Below the pieces are notes generated by a model, which saw only the letters and a list, made by a program, of their open reading frames with translations, was not told where the DNA came from and made no database searches. A stretch of 64,000 nucleotides of DNA from Cunninghamia lanceolata (Eukaryota; Streptophyta; Pinopsida; Cupressales; Cupressaceae), in contig BSBN01000252.1 in NCBI GenBank assembly GCA_027924645.1, positions 1,984,001 through 2,048,000 on the forward strand, read 5' to 3'. Below, piece after piece: positions 58,453 through 64,000 of this stretch (positions are counted from its first letter, which is position 1; each line of letters begins with the position of its first letter). The position numbers and the translations under genes are program-made.

Positions 58453-60056
58453 TGTTGAATGCACAAAGCAACTGAGAGGGGGGGTGAATCAATTGTATCA
58501 AAAATTTCAAACCCTCACAAACATTTAGATCCGCATCAACCTTAAACCTTATTATGATGATTAAGCATGAAAAACAAATAATGGAAACTAAATCATAACA
58601 ACACCAAACACAAGACAACACTAGATTTTACATGGAAAACCCAAGAAGGGAAAAGCCACGGTGAGGATTAGCTCACAATATAAATTAGAAGTAATACCAA
58701 ATTACAAAAGGCTCGCTGCCAGAGGGCTCACTACCTGAGGCTCACTACCCAAAAGAAAGAAAGGATCATTGCCAAAGGACTCACTATCCAAAAGAAAGAG
58801 ATAGAAGAGAAGACTCACTGCCAGAGATGAACTAATATAATCATTTCTAACAAATGCATGGGTTCAGTTCCAATGAAGCTCAATATTCATCACAACACAA
58901 ACATCACCTTTATGAAAACACTGAAAGATAGTAGACACCTACTTCTCACTGCATCCAGTAGCCTAACACATGAAATATCTCACTGCACTTGATCAAATTC
59001 ACATCACAAACATCATATTCATCATGCTTACCTTCAATCATGAACCCTTGACACTTATTTATACCATCATCAACCTTGAGATCTTTCTCCAAGGTTGACA
59101 ACTCATCTTAAATTAGAAAATTCAAATTACATCTAGACCAAAATATTCCCACAGAGGAAAGGAATGAATGTGGACCACATCACATCTTAGCATAGACCTA
59201 AATTCATACATACATGCTTCATCACGATTTCACAATCAACGAAGCACAACCACAATTAGTGTAAACAACCAAGTCGACCACACTTGTGTAAACACTATGA
59301 ACTTTTAAGTGCACGATTCTTCAACAACAAACAAAAACATGCAGATCACACACCAAGCTTAAACATGATCTAGAAGCATCCACAAGCACCTAAAAACTAA
59401 CAAGTACCTTTACAACATCTTTCACCTAAAGAAAGTTCACACCGGAGTACTTAACCAACTCTATCATACTCTATCATCAACTGCAACTCAATAAATGAAC
59501 TTATGGAGCACCAAACCACTAACCACTTGAACTAAAGAAAGATATAGACCTTATAAGCATAAATCCAGAACTGCAAAGCTAGAAACCAAACTGCGAAGAA
59601 ATGCGGAGTAAAATGCTTTCTCTCAAACACTTCTGCACAACTCAGGAACATTGTCTGCACACTGGTGAACATAACTTTCTCTGCACAATGAACTGGAGTA
59701 CCAAATTTGGAATATAGCATCCCTGAACACCTATAAACAGCATATCCAAACCATACAAATAGATATTCAATAAGGAAGAAATGTGGATCAAATCTTGATC
59801 ACAACTCTGTAAGCCATAACACATCTTCAATCACACTGTTTCCTTTATTGATCAAATTTTCTCACAAGCACTTGGAAACCAATCATCAAAAACATATTCC
59901 TAACATATTAAACACCTCTACCAAGCAATCAAATCACCTTTATCAAGGCAGCTTAAATAAACAACAACAATCCTTATTAGAAGACATAGTTGGCACCAAT
60001 GACAACACAAGCTTGTTGACATCAATGACAACACCGATTAGTACATACTTGCAACA
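58453..60056 (-). repeat. Shared middle LTR of the SIRE-like array (1604 bp)
   Basis: Plus order TGTTGAATGCAC to ACTTGCAACA. PBS on the left and polypurine tract on the right show that it is at once the 5' LTR of unit 2 and the 3' LTR of unit 1. The GAGAGGGGGGGTGAATCA block at 58473-58490 recurs in all four LTRs of this family in the window. Confidence 0.88.
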
Positions 60057-60576
60057 ATCTTCCCCTTTGTCATTGATGGAAACACATAATGTGAAAAACC
60101 ATCAAGACATACCTCTAAACACATCTTACTCTCTTTTTTTGATCACTGACTCTTTTCTTTTTCACATTGCTCTTTCTCCCCCTTTGTTTTTCACATGAAC
60201 TCTCTCCCCCTTTGACATCAATGGCAAAAGGTGACACAACTTTCCCTTTTTATGATTCTGCATATACTTGCACTGCCCACTACTGCTCTACAATATCTTT
60301 TTCTTTCACTACTCCGCATACTCCCCCTTAGAAGTCCACATCAAACTGTATGAACTCTTACTCCCCCTATCTATAACAATCATCATGACCACTACCTGTT
60401 CCCCCTGAGAGGTAGCCTCCAACATAAGTCTAGAATAGAATAAATCTTGAAGTCCACTGGACTGATGCATTTCCTTATTCATTTAGTTCAAAGGAGGGGT
60501 AATAACCCCTAACTTCTCCTGGAGATACTCAAATGTATCCTTTGATATCTTTCAAGGTTTGTCTCATCCATAACAC
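60057..60576 (-). other. 3' non-coding region with repeated polypurine tracts
   Basis: The polypurine tract next to the LTR (minus ACAAAGGGGAAGAT, 60070-60057) is followed upstream by further G-runs: minus GGGGGAG-type tracts at about 60186-60176, 60215-60202, 60330-60321, 60370-60361 and 60406-60398. No coding domain is visible before RNase H at 60577. Confidence 0.65.
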
Positions 60577-61510
60577 CTATGTACAACATGATGCTACAAA
60601 AATATACTCTACCTCTGCAATAGATAAAGACACTAAATCTTGTTTCTTACTTAGTCGAGACACCAATCTACATCCAAGAAAGGATGCACCACCGCTTGTA
60701 CTTTTCCTATCATCTACACAACTAGCCCAATCTGCATATGTATAAGCACTTGGAGTAAAGTCAAAATCTTTTGGATACCACAAGCCATAATCTAAAGTGC
60801 CCTTCAAATATCTGAATATCCTCTTAACTACCATAACATGTGACTCTCTAGGATCTGCTTGAAATCTAACCACAAGACATACTACATGCATAATATCTGG
60901 TCTAGTAGCAGTTAGATAGAGTAATCCTCTAATCATTGATTTGTACTTGCTCTAATCAACCTTAGAAGATTCATCATTCTTTCTCAACTTACAACCAGTA
61001 ACCATAGGAGTACAAACTAGTTTAGAATCTTCCATTCCAAACTTCTTTAACATCTCTTTTACATACTTTGATTGAGAAATGAAAATACCTTTGTCTGTCT
61101 GATTGATCTGTAACCCAAGAAAGAAGTTCATTTCCCCACACATTGACTTTTCAAATTCTTTCTATATTTCATCTACAAAATTCTTACACATACCTTCATT
61201 TCCACCAAAAATTATATCATCTACATACACTTCCACAATCAGAATTCAATTTCCACTTACTTTGATATACAGATTGCTATCTACAGTACCTTTATTGAAT
61301 CCTTGGTGTAATAAGTCCCTGTCTAACCTTGCATACCAAGCTTTGGGGGATTGCTTCAATCCATATAGTGCCTTTTCCAACCTGCAAACCATATCTAGCT
61401 TACCTGACAACTAAAATCCTTCTTGTTGTTCTATGTACACTTCCTCTTCCAACTCACCATTCAAGAAAGTAGACTTCACACTTATTAGGTTGCCTCCGCT
61501 GAAGACCTAA
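60577..61510 (-). pseudogene. pol: RT C-terminal part and RNase H, SIRE-like copia
   Basis: From high to low coordinates: VKSTFLNGELEEEV (about 61482-61441), LEKALYGLKQSPKAWYARL (about 61380-61325), then the YVDDIIFGGNEG active-site block (about 61232-61197). MNFFLGLQINQTDKG (61134-61090), RGLLYLTATRPDI (about 60930-60892), RIFRYLKGTLDYGLWY and DDRKSTSGGASFLG follow. LVSLSIAEVEYI (about 60625-60590) closes RNase H. At least two frames and several stops are involved. Everything upstream in RT, all of integrase and most of protease are missing. Confidence 0.82.
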
Positions 61511-62054
61511 TACAAAAACCCTTCAACTGTAGATCCATATATTGACCCAAACACTCCAATCAACATGAAAACTACTATGTACTGGAAACAACTATGTTCT
61601 GTCAAGCTAAACTTTTGTTACTCATTACTTTCAAGCCAATCATCAAATTTAGATAAAATTTTGGATGTAGATGTATCCAATGATCAATCACCATATCCTA
61701 GAACTGTAGAGTAATATCTTCAATAGAGGACCAATGCGAACCAAATTACCGGAACTCTGTAGCTTGATTTTACTAGACATATACTTAGCCAAAATTTATA
61801 ACATGTCTTCTTACCTGACCAAATTTTCTTGCACAACAAACTTCTTATAGAGGATAAGATCCTTTTGCAAAATTAGCAACCAACTTAATCTACACAACTC
61901 TACCTTTATCCTTTGCAGTCACAGTCTCTATCTTGACTTAAACCTTTGTTGCTAATCCTTAACCTTATCTCTTCGTGTTGAGGCATCAACACCATTCCTT
62001 TAGCAGGGGAGAAAATATTTTCAATAAGGCTCCCCTTGAGACAAAACACTAATC
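61511..62054 (-). other. Degenerate pol spacer between gag and RT remnant
   Basis: Only about 540 bases separate the end of gag from the middle of RT, where a complete copia Pol would need over 2 kb. No protease active site, HHCC or DDE motif is visible, so an internal deletion has removed them. Confidence 0.55.
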
Positions 62055-63233
62055 TTAGTTCCTAGAGGGAACATCTGCATCGAATGCCAGTAAAAGCTCA
62101 TCCTTAACCTCTGTTACCTCCTTCTTTATCCAGATTTTTTTCATTTCCATTTTTGTCTCTGTTGGATCAATCTTTTGTACTGGTTCATTCTTCTTCACCG
62201 GATAATTCTCCTTCATGTTTCTGCTCCTACAAAACTTAGAAGTGTGTCCAGATCTATTGCAATTGTAGCATACAACATTCTTCTGACTAGTATTTCTTCC
62301 ATTCATCCTAGATCTACATTGGTTAGATTTATGCCCAAATTTCTTACATGTGTAACAGTAGCCATTGAAATATTTAGCTATTCTATCCTTGCCATAGCCA
62401 TTTCTCATTTGACTTCTGCACTCATTAGCTCTATGTCCCATCTTATTGCATGTAAAACACCTAATAGAGTTCCGACTCACTTTACTTCTGCATACAACAA
62501 CTTTATGACCAACTTTATTGCATGTGAAGCATTTAACAAAGAAGGATGGAATATTTTGATTCCTTCTACTTCTACATTCTATTGCTTTGTGTCCATACTT
62601 ATTGCATAAATGACAAAAAACATTGAAAGATGGATACGTTTGAGAATTTGGTTGTCTGACCGGAGGTCTTCTAGCTTTATTCTTTTGATTTTGGATCTGC
62701 TTACCATTGTTCCTCTTATTTGAAGTCTGATCTAATTTTGAACTTTCACCTTTTTCAAATCCTAAACCCTCTTTATCATTGGGACTTTTCTAACTTGCAA
62801 TCATCCCATCAAGCCTTGCAAAACTTATCTTGAATTTTTCTTCATAATTCTTTGCCTTCTCCAAATCTGATTTTAGATTCACAATGTCTTGTTCAAGCCT
62901 AATACATTCTTCAGATTTGCCTTTCACCATTAGGTTCAGATATTCCTCAATCCTTTCCTTTTCTTCAACTTGCACTTTTAGACCATTCATAGATTCATTT
63001 GCAAGACTCAATTGTTTACTAACTTCCTTATTTCTTTCTTTAAACTTCTTGACTTGCTCTCTTAATTTTCTGATACATCCATTTGCTTCTTTAGCATTCT
63101 CCTTCAGATCTTTGATTTCTTCTTCAGTCATCTCTAGGTCTTCAAGAGAAACCTTGAGTTCTTCACTATTGACAAATATGCATTCATCTTCTGAAGATCC
63201 ATCAAACAGGGGAACATCCTTCTTGTGCGCCAT
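62055..63233 (-). pseudogene. gag: SIRE-like gag: coiled coil plus five zinc knuckles
   Basis: A single frame from ATG at 63233 to a stop at 62055, broken once by TAG near 62790 where the sister copy has a Gln codon. Residues ~15-145 form a Lys/Glu-rich coiled coil. SQKSP-type linker and GLGFEKGE follow; this order matches the C-terminal half of SIRE-type Gag. Then come five perfect CX2CX4HX4C knuckles: CHLCNKYGHKAIEC, CFTCNKVGHKVVVC, CFTCNKMGHRANEC, CYTCKKFGHKSNQC and CYNCNRSGHTSKFC, between about 62620 and 62220. The tail is Lys/Glu-rich and ends near DELLLAFDADVPS. The usual N-terminal capsid domain of copia Gag is absent; the frame starts only ~45 bases from the PBS. Confidence 0.82.
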
Positions 63234-63277
63234 CCCAGATCTACCTCAAGATGTTAAGCTTTCTTCAAAGGAACATT

Positions 63278-63289
63278 GCTATGATACCA
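63278..63289 (-). other. Primer binding site, initiator tRNA-Met (one mismatch)
   Basis: Minus-strand TGGTATCATAGC, one base off the canonical site, adjoins the LTR beginning at 63292. It belongs to unit 1 of the SIRE-like array. Confidence 0.8.
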
Positions 63290-63291
63290 AT

Positions 63292-63872
63292 TATTGAATG
63301 CACAAGACAACTGAGAGTAGGGGGTGAATCAGTTGTATCAAAAATTTCAAACCCTCACAAACATTCAGGTCTGCATTAACCTTTAACCTTGTTATGATGA
63401 TTAACCATGAAAAGAAAATAACAGAAACTGAATCATAACAACACCAAACACAAGACAACACCAGATTTTACGTGGAAAACCCAAGAAGGGAAAACCATGG
63501 TGAGGATTAGCTCACAATATAAAGTAGTAGCAATAGCGAATTACAAAAGGCTCACTACTCGGGGCTCACTGCCAAAGGACTCACTGTCCAAAAGAAAGAT
63601 TTAGAAGAGAAGGCTCATTGCCAGGGATGAACTAATATAATTGCATATAACAAATGCATGGGTTTAGTTCCAATGAAGCTCAATATTCATCACAACACAA
63701 ACATCACCTTCGTAGCAACACTGAAATATAGTAGACACCTTTTGCTCACTGTATCCAGTAGCCAAACACATGAAAGCTCTCACGATACTTGATCAAATTC
63801 ACATCACAAACATCATATTCATCATGCCTGCCTTCAATCATGAATCCTTGACACTTATTTATATGATCATCA
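63292..63872 (-). repeat. 5' LTR of SIRE-like unit 1, interrupted at 63873
   Basis: It starts TATTGAATGCAC (TG mutated to TA) and follows the sister LTR 58453 onward to ATGATCATCA at 63872, corresponding to about 59070. Foreign sequence begins there. The remainder should lie beyond the window. Confidence 0.8.
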
Positions 63873-64000
63873 TGTTGGTAGGTGGCGACTGATCATGCAA
63901 GTACTGTACACTAGTTATGTATCCTCATCGGGAAAATTTTCCATGAGCCGACATAAAAAAACCCTGTTTTTTGTAACCGACATAAGGCTTGATAAAAGTG
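63873..64000 (+). mobile_element. Start of another inserted element, probably an LTR
   Basis: Homology to the SIRE-like LTR stops at 63872 and a new sequence begins TGTTGGTAGGTGGCGAC. A TG start at a clean break inside an LTR suggests the edge of an LTR retrotransposon running off the window. Too little is present to name the family. Confidence 0.45.

Larger units (their letters stand above)
50862..63872 (-). mobile_element. Tandem SIRE-like Ty1/copia array (3 LTRs, 2 interiors)
   Basis: In plus order: LTR remnant 50862-51375, gag part, inserted Tork element 51676-57992, gag part to 58421, PBS, LTR 58453-60056, polypurine tract, pol remnant, gag 62055-63233, PBS, LTR 63292-63872 (interrupted). 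The middle LTR is bordered by a PBS on its left and a polypurine tract on its right, so it serves both interiors. Unequal LTR recombination is the usual cause of this form. Confidence 0.85.

Noticed and set aside
62175..62609. Plus-strand frame opposite the zinc-knuckle gag
   Set aside because: Antisense shadow of the well-supported minus-strand gag.
63878..63892. GGTGGCGACT near the window end as a primer binding site
   Set aside because: It lies within a few bases of the proposed LTR start, not after an LTR end; similarity to the motif at 1091-1100 is probably chance.

Overview
The window looks like intergenic DNA from a large, repeat-rich plant nuclear genome. It is A/T-rich and packed with nested, decayed Ty3/gypsy and Ty1/copia LTR retrotransposons, plus two remnants of a hAT-type transposase and the tail of a LINE. 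No intact host gene, tRNA, rRNA or CRISPR array was recognised. Long LTRs, heavy nesting and old, stop-riddled copies would fit a gymnosperm or another large-genome seed plant, but this is inference; nothing here fixes the species.

Layout. 1-2790: plus-strand gypsy 5' end (LTR, tRNA-Arg-like primer site, gag broken in its zinc knuckle). 2792-13960: minus-strand gypsy derivative with LTRs of about 4.7-4.8 kb around only 1.67 kb of internal DNA; gag runs into a short pol tail and the rest of pol is missing. 14107-18111: 5' end of another minus-strand gypsy element with a 3.46-kb LTR. 18115-19643: LTR of the copia (SIRE-like) family seen again at 50.9-64 kb. 19644-20700: unassigned, with a tRNA/SINE-like start. 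20700-24669: minus-strand chromovirus-like gypsy (RT, protease, gag, PBS, LTR).

25897-50861 is best read as a direct duplication. Segments 25897-27792 and 39395-41244 match, and so do two hAT-like transposase remnants (about 29750-31574 plus 37673-38019, and 48898-50861). The first hAT copy is split by a structurally complete, pol-less LTR element (31575-37672, target duplication AATAA). The second unit is invaded by a minus-strand Athila/Tat-like element (41245-45684), a plus-strand chromovirus 3' half (45685-about 47525) and the 3' end of a small LTR element with a 424-bp LTR (48474-48897).

50862-63872 is a minus-strand tandem of a defective SIRE-like copia family: three LTRs and two internal regions. 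Its gag retains a coiled coil and five CCHC zinc knuckles. A Tnt1/Tork-type copia element (51676-57992) sits inside the gag of one unit. A new LTR seems to start at 63873.

The elements do not form a functional pathway. They are a layered insertion record, and most defective ones could have moved only with enzymes from relatives elsewhere. I found no convincing new defence or metabolic system. The most notable items are the pol-less long-LTR element, the shared gag deletion in the SIRE-like family, and the duplication with precise empty and filled sites.
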